NCBI GenBank assembly: GCA_051201605.1
Contig: CP179201.1
Coordinates: 1,984,001-2,048,000 of the forward strand
DNA: 64,000 nucleotides
Direction: 5' to 3'
Source of the DNA: CABZJG01 sp902512685
Lineage (GTDB): Bacteria; Pseudomonadota; Alphaproteobacteria; Rhodobacterales; Rhodobacteraceae
Positions 27,640-36,009 of the stretch are shown here, piece by piece. A program made the position numbers and the translations under genes. How positions within the stretch are numbered: position 1 is the first letter of the stretch; each line of letters starts with the position of its first letter. The notes beneath the pieces are model-generated. The model searched no databases. It was not told where the DNA came from and was given only the letters and a program-made list of their open reading frames with translations.

Positions 27640-28104
27640 TTATGCTATAGAAATAAGGATTTCCGTGGTTTCTTTAAGGCTTTCCATCACAAAACTTGCG
27701 GATACATCACTCATTTGCACATTTTTAGTTAAACGCTGATACAGGGCGTCATACTCTGCCATATTGGCCACCCGAGCCATGATAAGATAGTCCAGATCAC
27801 CGGTCATCCGATGCACAGATTGTATCTGGGGTAACGATTGAACAGTTTGTGCCAACCGCTTTCGCCACTCTGCATCATGCTGGCTGGTTCTGATTTGTAT
27901 AAAAACCTGCAGATCAAGCCCAAGTTTATGAGCGTCGACAATGGCCACTTTACTTTTAATGAAGCCATGTTCCTCAAGCGCCTTAACACGACGCCACACA
28001 GCGTTTCTAGACAGTCCGACCTGTTCACCAAGAACCTCTATAGACAAGCTGCAATCCTTTTGAAGACACTGCAATATCTTCCTATCAAACGTATTTATTT
28101 CCAC
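27640..28104 (-). CDS. Lrp/AsnC family transcriptional regulator
   Basis: The 154-residue regulator has the family layout: an AsnC-type helix-turn-helix (residues 1-60, with LGEQVGLSRNAVWRRVKALEEHGFI) and a C-terminal RAM/ligand-binding domain (about 65-150, with VHRMTGDLDYLIMARV). Members sense amino acids or related small molecules and bind DNA as dimers or octamers. It is divergent from the DUF6356/amidotransferase pair, and the 114-bp gap holds a near-perfect long palindrome that is probably its operator. The ligand is unknown. Confidence 0.93.
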   Translation of the reverse strand: MEINTFDRKILQCLQKDCSLSIEVLGEQVGLSRNAVWRRVKALEEHGFIKSKVAIVDAHKLGLDLQVFIQIRTSQHDAEWRKRLAQTVQSLPQIQSVHRMTGDLDYLIMARVANMAEYDALYQRLTKNVQMSDVSASFVMESLKETTEILISIA

Positions 28105-28145
28105 ATTAAAGCCTCATATTTGAGATTTTTTCCCATACATTCGTA

Positions 28146-28177
28146 AATGTAGATAATTTTGGGAAATAATCTACATT
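28146..28177. promoter_or_regulatory. Long palindrome, probable operator of the Lrp-family regulator
   Basis: AATGTAGATAATTT (28146-28159) and AAATAATCTACATT (28164-28177) are inverted repeats with 13 of 14 matching positions and a 4-nt centre. The site lies between the divergent lrp-like gene and the DUF6356/amidotransferase pair. AT-rich centres flanked by dyads are typical of Lrp-family sites. Autoregulation plus control of the neighbour is the natural reading. Confidence 0.7.
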
Positions 28178-28218
28178 AAAAAATTTTATAAAGATACGAT
28201 CATTACAAGGAGATAAAT

Positions 28219-28419
28219 ATGTACAAAAAACTGTTCATTGATCATCCCCAGAGCATAGAGGAAACATATTTTGAACATGCTCGAATAGCTTTGAAATTTT
28301 CATCGCTGCTGTTTCTAGCCGCTCTTGCAGCTTTCATACACGCCCTTGTTCCTGCTTTTTTTGAAAAAACTGCCAGTACAATTGTGGCAAATCTGTTTGA
28401 TAAAACACGCAACCGATGA
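28219..28419 (+). CDS. Small DUF6356-type membrane protein
   Basis: This 66-residue protein starts MYKKLFIDHPQSIEETYFEH, has one hydrophobic segment (about residues 27-48) and ends in a short basic tail. It resembles the DUF6356 family, a short protein of unknown function found in alphaproteobacteria. A strong AAGGAG precedes the ATG by 6 nt. It is separated by only 6 bp from the class II amidotransferase gene, so the two are almost certainly cotranscribed and share the putative Lrp-family operator. Confidence 0.8.
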   Translation: MYKKLFIDHPQSIEETYFEHARIALKFSSLLFLAALAAFIHALVPAFFEKTASTIVANLFDKTRNR

Positions 28420-28425
28420 CAATGA

Positions 28426-29187
28426 ATGTGTCGCTGGGCAGGTTATATTGGATCACCGATCCATTTATCTGATATCCTAAGCGCACCGGAACATTCATTG
28501 ATTGAACAAAGTAGGGCGCCAGATGAAGGTAAAGCCCGCTTAAACGGTGATGGTTTTGGCATTGCTTGGTATGATAAACGTGCCGAACCGGGACTTTACA
28601 AAGACGTACATCCAGCATGGTCGGATGTGAACCTCAGATCTTTTGCAAATCAAGTTCAATCCCATCTCTTTCTTGCTCATGTGCGTGCGTCGACAGGAAC
28701 TGCAATTAGTCGTAATAACAGTCATCCCTTTGTGGTGGATAATTGGAGCTTTATGCACAATGGATTAGTAGGCGGGTTTGAAAAGGTGCGAAAAAAGGCA
28801 GATATGCTGATCCCGGATGCGTTGTATAAGCACCGCAAAGGCGCAACCGATAGTGAAGCCTTTTTTTTAAATGCTTTGGGGCAGGGGCTGGAATATGATC
28901 CCAAAAGGGCCATTGCCGAAACAGTTAAAGTTTTTGAACAGCTCTCGCCTATTACTCCGCATCTGCGCCTGTCTATTGCCTTTTCAGATGGTAAAAAACT
29001 TTATGCTGTGCGGTATGCTTCTGACCGTTGGGCCCCGTCGATATATTACCGAAGGTATAAGCAAAACGATAGTAGGGCGATTGTTTCGGAACCATTTGAC
29101 GAAAATCACAATGGATGGACAAGAATGAAAAGCAATTCGTTTTGTATTTTTGACAAAAAAGAAGTTATAATTCAGACGCTTATTTAG
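28426..29187 (+). CDS. Class II glutamine amidotransferase (YafJ-like)
   Basis: The 253-residue protein begins MCRWAGYIG, giving an N-terminal cysteine nucleophile once Met is removed, as in Ntn-type glutaminases. It continues with NGDGFGIAWY, LAHVRASTGTAISRNNSHPFV, FMHNGLVGGF and TDSEAFFLNAL, all typical of the stand-alone GATase type 2 (YafJ) group. It lacks a synthetase domain, so the acceptor of the ammonia is unknown. It is cotranscribed with the DUF6356 protein, and its stop codon lies in the left arm of a hairpin shared with convergent icd. Confidence 0.88.
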   Translation: MCRWAGYIGSPIHLSDILSAPEHSLIEQSRAPDEGKARLNGDGFGIAWYDKRAEPGLYKDVHPAWSDVNLRSFANQVQSHLFLAHVRASTGTAISRNNSHPFVVDNWSFMHNGLVGGFEKVRKKADMLIPDALYKHRKGATDSEAFFLNALGQGLEYDPKRAIAETVKVFEQLSPITPHLRLSIAFSDGKKLYAVRYASDRWAPSIYYRRYKQNDSRAIVSEPFDENHNGWTRMKSNSFCIFDKKEVIIQTLI

Positions 29188-29219
29188 CGCGAATTGAAAC
29201 ATCCGCGCTAAATTGCTTT
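29182..29219. terminator. Hairpin terminator between the amidotransferase gene and icd
   Basis: ATTTAGCGCG (29182-29191) and CGCGCTAAAT (29204-29213) form a perfect 10-bp stem with a 12-nt loop and a short T-rich tail (TGCTTTT). The TAG stop of the amidotransferase gene is inside the left arm. It may act in both directions for this convergent pair. Confidence 0.65.
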
Positions 29220-29224
29220 TATAT

Positions 29225-30439
29225 TCAGCCCACCAAGGCGGCGTTTAGGTTTTCATCAACTTTTTCAAGAAAGCCTATAGTGCTTAACCATTTTTGATCA
29301 GGACCTACCAATAGAGCGAGATCTTTGGTCATATCTCCGCTTTCCACAGTTTTGACGATCACCTCCTCTAGGGTGGTTGCAAATTTCAAAAGTGGTGCAT
29401 TTTCATCAAGTTTTGCCCGGTGCTTTAGACCGCCGGTCCAAGCAAAAATCGAGGCAATTGAATTGGTTGAGGTTGCCTCACCCTTCTGGTGCTGCCGGTA
29501 GTGCCGCGTCACTGTTCCATGAGCTGCTTCTGCTTCTACAATTTTTCCATCCGGTGTCATTAGCTGGGATGTCATCAATCCCAAAGAGCCAAATCCTTGG
29601 GCAACCGTATCCGACTGCACATCACCATCATAGTTTTTACAAGCCCAAACAAAGCCACCGTTCCATTTCATCGCGCAGGCAACCATGTCATCTATCAAGC
29701 GATGCTCGTACTGAATACCCTTGGCTTTAAACTTATCTTCAAACTCTTCCTCATAAACCTTTTGGAAAAGTTCCATAAATCGCCCATCATATTGTTTCAT
29801 AATGGTATTTTTAGTCGATAGGTATACAGGCCAACCAAGGTTTAAACCGTAGTTCATTGAAGCGCGGGCAAAGTCGATGATCGAATTGTCCAGATTGTAC
29901 ATTGACATGAAAACGCCCGATGACGGCGCCTTAAACACCTCATGTTCGACCACCTCGCCATCCTCTCCGACAAACTTCATCGACAAAGTACCGGGGCCGG
30001 GAAATTTCATATCAGTGGCGCGATATTGATCTCCATAGGCATGCCGGCCAATAACGATCGGCTGGGTCCAACCAGGTACAAGGCGCGGGACATTTGAACA
30101 GATGATTGGCTGACGAAAAACCACGCCTCCCAAAATGTTACGAATGGTTCCATTGGGCGAGCGCCACATTTTTTTGAGGCCAAACTCTTCTACTCTTGCT
30201 TCATCGGGCGTAATGGTTGCGCATTTCACACCCACGCCGACTTCTTTTATTTTTTCAGCTGAATCAATCGTGATTTGATCATTCGTGCGGTCACGTTCCT
30301 CTATGCCCAAATCATAATACAGCAAATCTACATCAAGATACGGCAGAATAAGTTTTTTCTTGATAAAATCCCAAATAATTCTGGTCATTTCATCACCGTC
30401 AAGTTCGACGATTGGATTATCGACTTTTATCCTGCTCAT
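29225..30439 (-). CDS. icd: NADP-dependent isocitrate dehydrogenase
   Basis: Icd oxidatively decarboxylates isocitrate to 2-oxoglutarate in the TCA cycle. The 404-residue protein belongs to the eukaryote-like homodimeric subfamily common in alphaproteobacteria: VDNPIVELDGDEMTRIIW at the start, then ATITPDEARVEEFGLKKMW, SPNGTIRN, VIGRHAYGDQYRATD, the DDMVACAMKWNGGFVWACKNYDGDVQSD metal-binding region (split here as DDMVACAMKW and KNYDGDVQSD) and AAHGTVTRHYR. It is monocistronic, bounded by a hairpin at its 3' end. Confidence 0.97.
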   Translation of the reverse strand: MSRIKVDNPIVELDGDEMTRIIWDFIKKKLILPYLDVDLLYYDLGIEERDRTNDQITIDSAEKIKEVGVGVKCATITPDEARVEEFGLKKMWRSPNGTIRNILGGVVFRQPIICSNVPRLVPGWTQPIVIGRHAYGDQYRATDMKFPGPGTLSMKFVGEDGEVVEHEVFKAPSSGVFMSMYNLDNSIIDFARASMNYGLNLGWPVYLSTKNTIMKQYDGRFMELFQKVYEEEFEDKFKAKGIQYEHRLIDDMVACAMKWNGGFVWACKNYDGDVQSDTVAQGFGSLGLMTSQLMTPDGKIVEAEAAHGTVTRHYRQHQKGEATSTNSIASIFAWTGGLKHRAKLDENAPLLKFATTLEEVIVKTVESGDMTKDLALLVGPDQKWLSTIGFLEKVDENLNAALVG

Positions 30440-30584
30440 AGCGGCCTATCCTCAAATAGCGTTTATATTCTTCGCGTCTCTTAGCGCATTTTCAGAGTTA
30501 TGCAACCCTAGTATGCAATGGTATACTCTTGGGTTTGCTGTATCAAAAATGAAACCTATGGATCAGCCGGCCCTGAAAATTCAT

Positions 30585-31250
30585 TTAACCAAATTGGTCA
30601 ACGTCCGTATTTTCGACTTCAAGCTGGTTTCGAATATCGTCAATAACCGAATGCCAAAGTTCAACAGATTGCGCTCCGCTCACCACGTGCTGTCCAGCAA
30701 CAATAAAGGTTGGCACCGCACGAACACCCATTTCTCTGGCTGCTGTGTCTCTTTCTTTTATTTCCAGAAGATCTTGGCCTGAGCCCAACAATCGACTAAT
30801 CACATCTGCATTCATCCCGGTTTCAGCAGCAATACCAGCCAATATATTGGTGTTGCCGATATCTTTTCCATGACAAAAATAGGCTTCAAACAGCGCTTGG
30901 ACCATCCTATCCTGACAGCCTTCCAATTTAGACCAGTGAATTAAACACTGCGCCCTAAGCGTATTGGGAGTTTTTACAATAGCTTCAAAATTAATGTTCA
31001 AACCTGCGGATTTAGCATGCTCGACGACAGGTAAATACGCTTGAATTGCGCCCTCTTTACCGCCAAATTTAGCTTCAAGATATTCGCGGCGATCCATTCC
31101 ACCCTCGGGCATATCAGGATTGAGTTGAAAGGGATGCCATTCAATAGAAAACAAGTCTTTATCAACGCCTTTGAGCGCCGTAAAAAGATTGTGCTTTCCT
31201 ATAAAACACCACGGGCAAATGGGATCAGAAAAGATATCAAGCCTGATCAT
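30585..31250 (-). CDS. DsbA family oxidoreductase (FrnE-like)
   Basis: This 221-residue thioredoxin-fold protein has the CPWC motif within FSDPICPWCFIGK near the N-terminus and the cis-Pro region GVRAVPTFIVAG near the C-terminus. There is no signal peptide, so it is a cytoplasmic FrnE-type DsbA relative that may isomerise or reduce disulfides or handle glutathione adducts. Its start overlaps the upstream adenylate-forming ligase gene by 14 nt, which suggests coupled translation and a shared pathway, although the function remains unknown. Confidence 0.88.
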   Translation of the reverse strand: MIRLDIFSDPICPWCFIGKHNLFTALKGVDKDLFSIEWHPFQLNPDMPEGGMDRREYLEAKFGGKEGAIQAYLPVVEHAKSAGLNINFEAIVKTPNTLRAQCLIHWSKLEGCQDRMVQALFEAYFCHGKDIGNTNILAGIAAETGMNADVISRLLGSGQDLLEIKERDTAAREMGVRAVPTFIVAGQHVVSGAQSVELWHSVIDDIRNQLEVENTDVDQFG

Positions 31251-32778
31251 GAGAGGGTCCTAGCTTTTGTTTTAGGGCAGGGCGGAGAAGTTTGCCGTTC
31301 GGTCCATAAGGTAAACTTTCACATTGGAAATAGGCTCTTGGCTGCTTGTATCGTGCAAGTCGGGTCGATGCAAATGTCTTTAAGTCATCCTCACTTAGAT
31401 CAGACTTTGCCGTAAAAAATGCAGCAATAATAGTTACATCTTTTGTGATCTCAATCTCGCTAACAGCAACAGTTAAAATATCACTGTGAGATAGAAGCGC
31501 AGCTTCAACCTCGATCGGGGATACCCGGAAACCTCCTGCATTTATCATATCGTCGCTTCGGCCCAAATATGTTATGGTTCCGTCTGCTTCCATCTTACCC
31601 ATATCGCCGGTTAAAAACCAATTTTCCCTATATGTATCTTCGGTGGATTTTGTAGAGTTTAGATATCCGAGCATCAAGCCGCAATCACTAGTGTCAAGAG
31701 CAATTATTCCTGCGATGCCAAGCGCAACCGGCTGGTCATCACCTTCCTTTGGCAAAATTGCCACACGGCGTCCAGTTTGGGGTTTTCCAATTGAATTTTT
31801 GCCGCAATTTAATCTTGGATTATTCGAAATAAAGGTTGAACATTCCGTCATTCCAAAAGCTTCATATATTTTTGTTCCTGTTGCTTTTGTCCATTCTTCA
31901 CTAACTGATGGGGGCAGTTTTTCGCCGGCACACAATCCATGCCTCAGATGGGGAGCATTCAAATTCGTTATATTTTTCATTATTTTACGATAAATTCCTG
32001 GTGCTGCTGCAAATAGCGAAACTCTATATTTCTCAAGCAGAGCAGGTATGGTTTCAAAGTTTGAGGATGTATCTAGAGCAAGGGCCGTAGCTCCTATTGC
32101 CCAAGGGTCCAGAAGCCCTGTTCCCAAGGTAAACGTCCAATTGAATGCCCCTGCATGCAGCAGTCTATCGCTTGAGCTTATCTCATACCAATCCCGCACC
32201 ATCATTTGCCGCGCCCAAATGGCCCTGTGGGCATGCATCACCGCATGTGGATGCGCGGATGTTCCGGAAGTAAATACAATATATGCTAAGCGGTTTGGAT
32301 CACCATAAACAAACTCTGCCAATGGTCCATTTTGCATTTCTTTCAGTTCTAGTGGCGAAAATTGAACCGTGCTTGTCTGGGCTGAAGATTGAGTTTCAAG
32401 AGAGGTTAAAATTGCCTTTGGTTGGATAGCTAATATAATGGACTGGACTTCACATTCTGTAAGTTGTGATGAGGTTGGCACCGGCACCAAATCAACAGCG
32501 ATCGCCGCAAGATATGCAATTGGAAAATCAACAGTGTTCCCAAGGCGCAGCAAAATTCGATCGCCAGAGTTTAGCCCCTTTTTCAAAAATCCAAATGCAG
32601 TTGATAAAACCGCATTTCTTAGATCGCGATATGACCAAGTCTCTGTCACATTTTTGGCATTAACCATTAGTAGCGCAGGTTTATTCGGGGTTATTTCTGC
32701 AAAAGACAATGCATGTGCCGCCAGATTAAAAGGGGTTGGGCAGCGTGGGTGATCACCATTCCCATAAACTGATAGCAT
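31237..32778 (-). CDS. Adenylate-forming acyl-CoA synthetase/ligase family enzyme
   Basis: This 513-residue ANL-superfamily enzyme activates a carboxylic acid with ATP and probably loads it on CoA. The P-loop motif YIVFTSGTSAHPHAVMH is near residue 165, YEAFGMTECS near 305, the hinge region WFLTGDMGKMEADGTITYLGRSDD near 395-420 (given as two parts WFLTGDMGKME and TYLGRSDDMI), and the C-terminal catalytic Lys in GPNGKLLRPAL. Substrate is not predictable; the layout is like benzoate-CoA ligase or medium-chain acyl ligases. It is divergent from an XRE-cupin regulator with a 64-bp gap and overlaps the FrnE-like gene by 14 nt. Confidence 0.88.
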   Translation of the reverse strand: MLSVYGNGDHPRCPTPFNLAAHALSFAEITPNKPALLMVNAKNVTETWSYRDLRNAVLSTAFGFLKKGLNSGDRILLRLGNTVDFPIAYLAAIAVDLVPVPTSSQLTECEVQSIILAIQPKAILTSLETQSSAQTSTVQFSPLELKEMQNGPLAEFVYGDPNRLAYIVFTSGTSAHPHAVMHAHRAIWARQMMVRDWYEISSSDRLLHAGAFNWTFTLGTGLLDPWAIGATALALDTSSNFETIPALLEKYRVSLFAAAPGIYRKIMKNITNLNAPHLRHGLCAGEKLPPSVSEEWTKATGTKIYEAFGMTECSTFISNNPRLNCGKNSIGKPQTGRRVAILPKEGDDQPVALGIAGIIALDTSDCGLMLGYLNSTKSTEDTYRENWFLTGDMGKMEADGTITYLGRSDDMINAGGFRVSPIEVEAALLSHSDILTVAVSEIEITKDVTIIAAFFTAKSDLSEDDLKTFASTRLARYKQPRAYFQCESLPYGPNGKLLRPALKQKLGPSHDQA

Positions 32779-32842
32779 TTTGATGTCCTTGAACAGTATG
32801 ACTTAAGTTGCAAGCAGGATTGTCTAGGCATATACCTAACTT

Positions 32843-33466
32843 ATGCTGTCTAAAGATCCAAAATCTTTAATTAAAATTGCCCGCGAAGGCGGATTGCAAG
32901 AAAACGCCGAACCGCTGAACCTAGGCACCCGTGTTCGCAGCTTGCGAAAAGCACGAAACTGGACGCTAGAGCAGGCCGCTCGACAAGCCGGGCTTGCCAG
33001 GTCGACATTGTCTAAAATCGAAAACGGACAAATGTCACCGACATATGACGCTTTGAAAAAGCTTGCGGTAGGACTTGAAATTTCTATTCCCCAATTATTT
33101 ACACCGCCAAGCAAGAATGAAATCAGCGGCAGGTTGACTGTCACAAAAGCAGGGCAGGGGACTGCACATGCAACGACAACGTACGAGCATGATTTACTTA
33201 GCGAAGGACTAACCAAGAAAAAGATGCTTCCCTATCAGGCCCGGATACGTGCACGCCGGGTTGAAGAGTTTGGGGAATGGGTTCGCCATGACGGAGAAGA
33301 GTTTCTATATGTCTTAACCGGGATCATTACTTTATATACAGAATTTTATGAACCCATTGAGATGCGCCGCGGAGATAGTGCCTATTATGATGCCAGTATG
33401 GGTCATAATGTTGTCTCAATCAGTGAAGACGATGCTACTATTCTGTGGGTAACTTCTCTTGTGTAG
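32843..33466 (+). CDS. XRE family regulator with C-terminal cupin domain
   Basis: The 207-residue protein combines an N-terminal helix-turn-helix (about residues 28-85, LEQAARQAGLARSTLSKIENGQMSP) with a C-terminal cupin (about 125-205, EEFLYVLTGIITLYTEFYEP and MRRGDSAYYDASMGHNVVS). Such regulators sense small organic ligands and often control a neighbouring catabolic operon. It is divergent from the ligase/FrnE pair, with a 64-bp gap that holds a near-palindrome TAGGCATATACCTA (about 32825-32838), a possible operator. The ligand is unknown. Confidence 0.9.
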   Translation: MLSKDPKSLIKIAREGGLQENAEPLNLGTRVRSLRKARNWTLEQAARQAGLARSTLSKIENGQMSPTYDALKKLAVGLEISIPQLFTPPSKNEISGRLTVTKAGQGTAHATTTYEHDLLSEGLTKKKMLPYQARIRARRVEEFGEWVRHDGEEFLYVLTGIITLYTEFYEPIEMRRGDSAYYDASMGHNVVSISEDDATILWVTSLV

Positions 33467-34111
33467 CCAGTAAACTGTAGTTTTTTTTATTTCCATATAC
33501 TTGATAGTTTTAAAAAAGTAACAGTGCTCTATTCACAAGCAACCGCCGAGCAGCTCATCTAGCGCCCGGATCAATACAGGTCAAACCCAGTTTTTTGAAA
33601 ACACCCCAGATATTGCCAAAGAACAGCAACACTATAAAACCTGTCAAATTCTCTATATTTTTTCATCAAAGGCGATTCGCAAAAATATCAAAAATATGAG
33701 TAAGAACTGCATAGTCGAGCTAAACCGTAAAATCTTTTGTTATACCTTTTTCTGAAATAACAAGCGAATATTGAGATGCATCCAAAGATGTTCTCGGTTC
33801 AAAAATGCAAATGACACCCAAAACTCCACTGGTTTTTGCAGCCCTTTGGAGAAGGACAGTAATCTTAGCACAATCTAAATAAAGCACAAAATGCTGTGGG
33901 TTAATATGCTATCACGCAATACTCATTGTATTACAAACTATTGATTGCGATTAAGGAAAGCCGGTTCGGATTCAGGTTTATAAACACTTTTAATGCTAAG
34001 AAATAGGTGTCGGTAGAAAACACTTAAAACAAAACCCTTCTGGACAGTTCATCATCTCAATGACCGGCATAGATAAAAAAATCAACTTTTGACTTGGAGA
34101 GTGATGATTAA
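33467..34111. other. Non-coding region downstream of the XRE-cupin gene
   Basis: About 645 bp without a supported gene on either strand: frames are short, lack ribosome sites and resemble no family I know. The sequence is AT-rich with several short A/T runs. It ends in the candidate small RNA described next. It may be decayed accessory sequence, but no recognisable gene remnant is left. Confidence 0.55.
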
Positions 34112-34204
34112 AGCAGTATACATATCTCACTGCTCGATAGGTTTCTTGCCTGTATGAAACCTGCCTCAATGACTTAGCGCCTGCTTTATGCAGGCGTTTT
34201 TTTT
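34112..34204 (+). ncRNA. Candidate small RNA with three hairpins and a terminator
   Basis: Three successive hairpins are visible: AGCAGT/ACTGCT (34112-34117/34129-34134), AGGTTTC/GAAACCT (34139-34145/34156-34162) and CGCCTGC/GCAGGCG (34178-34184/34190-34196) followed by eight T residues. The nearest upstream gene on this strand ends 646 bp away, so an independent transcript is likely. A CTTGGA (34093-34098) and TATACA (34117-34122) pair with an 18-nt spacer could be its promoter, in which case the RNA would start near 34129 and the first hairpin would be DNA dyad only. I do not recognise the family. Confidence 0.45.
34178..34204 (+). terminator. Rho-independent terminator in the 33.5-34.3 kb gap
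   Basis: CGCCTGC (34178-34184), loop TTTAT, GCAGGCG (34190-34196) and then eight T residues (34197-34204). This is a textbook intrinsic terminator on the + strand with no adjacent + strand gene. Confidence 0.85.
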
Positions 34205-34312
34205 GCCCATGACATCCGGAAACAAATTCACACGGTTTTGCAACACAGAATTTTCAGCAGAAATTCACAGGATAATATCAAAAGATTGAAGTCTTTTAAA
34301 ACCACCAAAAAG

Positions 34313-35020
34313 TTATTTCTTTTTCGATGAAACCAATTTGGTTTCTGGATAGACGAGACCCGCTGATATCACAAGTTTGGCGGCATCTTCGATACTCATA
34401 TCCAACTGAATGACATCTTCTTCTGGAAAAAACAGTAAAAAACCGGATGTCGGATTTGGGGTTGTTGGCACAAAAACGGACAGCAACTGGCGCTCTGACA
34501 CAGCCTTTGATTTTACTTCCCCCTTGGCGACCGTTGAAATAAACCCAACAGCCCAAATCCCTTTACGAGGATATTGCACAAGGCATGCTTTCTCAAAAGA
34601 GCGATCTGACTGGGCAAAAACAGTTTCAGCAATCTGCTTAACACCAGAGTATATTGACCGCACTACTGGCATGCGATGGACCAAAGTTTCTGCGTTTCTA
34701 ATAAAAAAGCGACCAATGAAACCTTTGGCGATCCACCCCACAAAGGTCGTAAAAACCAAAAAGAATATCACACCCAGACCGCGGATATTCATCTGGCTCT
34801 CTTCGCCAAATATTTGCTTTATTATAGTTTCAGGCTGATAAGAGTTAGGGACAAAAGGCAACACAAACCCATCTACCCAACCGATTACCGTCCAAATAAG
34901 CCATACGGTCAGACCAACTGGGGCAATAACAACTATGCCTGTTAGGAAACTATTACGAAGCCCTGAAAACAAAGGCTTTCTAGGCACAGGAGGTGGTGTG
35001 GCTTGAAACGGTTTATTCAT
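34313..35020 (-). CDS. DUF502 family membrane protein
   Basis: The 235-residue protein has a Pro-rich cytoplasmic start, two membrane segments (about residues 24-47 and 80-101) and a soluble C-terminal region with LVHRMPVVRSIYSGVKQIAE, VQYPRKGIWAVGFIS and SVFVPTTPNPTSGFLLF, all hallmarks of DUF502. The role in bacteria is not established. It is monocistronic, with ATG 80 nt from the end of psuG and non-coding sequence downstream. Confidence 0.9.
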   Translation of the reverse strand: MNKPFQATPPPVPRKPLFSGLRNSFLTGIVVIAPVGLTVWLIWTVIGWVDGFVLPFVPNSYQPETIIKQIFGEESQMNIRGLGVIFFLVFTTFVGWIAKGFIGRFFIRNAETLVHRMPVVRSIYSGVKQIAETVFAQSDRSFEKACLVQYPRKGIWAVGFISTVAKGEVKSKAVSERQLLSVFVPTTPNPTSGFLLFFPEEDVIQLDMSIEDAAKLVISAGLVYPETKLVSSKKK

Positions 35021-35100
35021 GATACCCTTCTCTTAGCCAACATCTCTAAGCTTATAATGTCGAATACACAATGATTGCGTGAACAGAAACAAAATCATGG

Positions 35101-36009
35101 TCAGAAATCTGTGAAATTACTCGCTAACTTAGCTGCCAAACTCGCATTGTTTACGATCAGTGCAATATTTGCCTCTAGCGACTTTCCTGCGGTCAGGTCA
35201 AAAATCCTAGATAGCAAAAAGGGCGTGACATCTTTAGCTGTAATTTTATCATTAAAAGAATCCTCAATCGCCTGATCTATGATTGGCTGAATATCGCAAA
35301 GAGGAATTTCATTTTGCGCTGGAATTGGATTGGCAACCAACTGACCCCCAGTGATCCCCAACTCAGCTCGCATTTTATGCGCTTCGGCAATCTGCTTTAA
35401 ATCATCCATTCTAAGCGGTGATTTATATTCGGATTTAGCCGACCAAAACGCTGGAAACTCATCTTGTTTGTATGCAATCACCGGAACACCAAATGTCTCT
35501 AGAACCTCAAGTGTTTTAGGAATATCCAAAATAGCTTTGCACCCTGAGGACACAACCGTCACCGGCGTGCGTGCCAATTCTTGTAAATCCGCAGAGATAT
35601 CAAAGGAAAACTCGGCGCCGCGATGCACCCCCCCTATGCCGCCTGTTGCGAATACAGAAATACCGGCATGTGCGGCTGCAATCATGGTGGCGGCTACCGT
35701 GGTTGCGCCAGTTGCTTTTTGAGTTAGGCAAATTGCCAAATCAGCACGGGATAATTTTCGCGGTGACTGCGATGCAGCCAATTCAGAAATCTCTTGATGA
35801 GAAAGACCAACTTTTAACACCCCATTTAGAACTGCAATTGTTGCCGGCACTGCTCCATTATCGCGCACAGATTTTTCTACTCTTAAAGCAACCTGTTTAT
35901 TTTCAGGCCATGGCATTCCATGCGTGATAATAGTGCTTTCCAAAGCGACAACCGGCTTTGAATTGTTCAAGGCATCTTGCACCTCGGTGCCTACGTCAAT
36001 CTCGATCAT
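35101..36009 (-). CDS. psuG: Pseudouridine-5'-phosphate glycosidase
   Basis: PsuG cleaves the C-C bond of pseudouridine 5'-phosphate to uracil and ribose 5-phosphate. The 302-residue protein has the family motifs ALESTIITHGMPWPEN, RKLSRADLAICL, ATGGIGGVHRGAE and VSSGCKAILDIPKTLE. It overlaps psuK by 4 bp (ATGA), which matches the usual kinase-glycosidase pairing. Together they allow salvage of pseudouridine released from RNA turnover. Confidence 0.95.
   Translation of the reverse strand: MIEIDVGTEVQDALNNSKPVVALESTIITHGMPWPENKQVALRVEKSVRDNGAVPATIAVLNGVLKVGLSHQEISELAASQSPRKLSRADLAICLTQKATGATTVAATMIAAAHAGISVFATGGIGGVHRGAEFSFDISADLQELARTPVTVVSSGCKAILDIPKTLEVLETFGVPVIAYKQDEFPAFWSAKSEYKSPLRMDDLKQIAEAHKMRAELGITGGQLVANPIPAQNEIPLCDIQPIIDQAIEDSFNDKITAKDVTPFLLSRIFDLTAGKSLEANIALIVNNASLAAKLASNFTDF

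Noticed and set aside
34112..34204. 6S RNA, tmRNA or SRP RNA as an identity for the 34.1 kb element
   Set aside because: The size and hairpin layout do not fit any of them, and none of their conserved motifs is visible.
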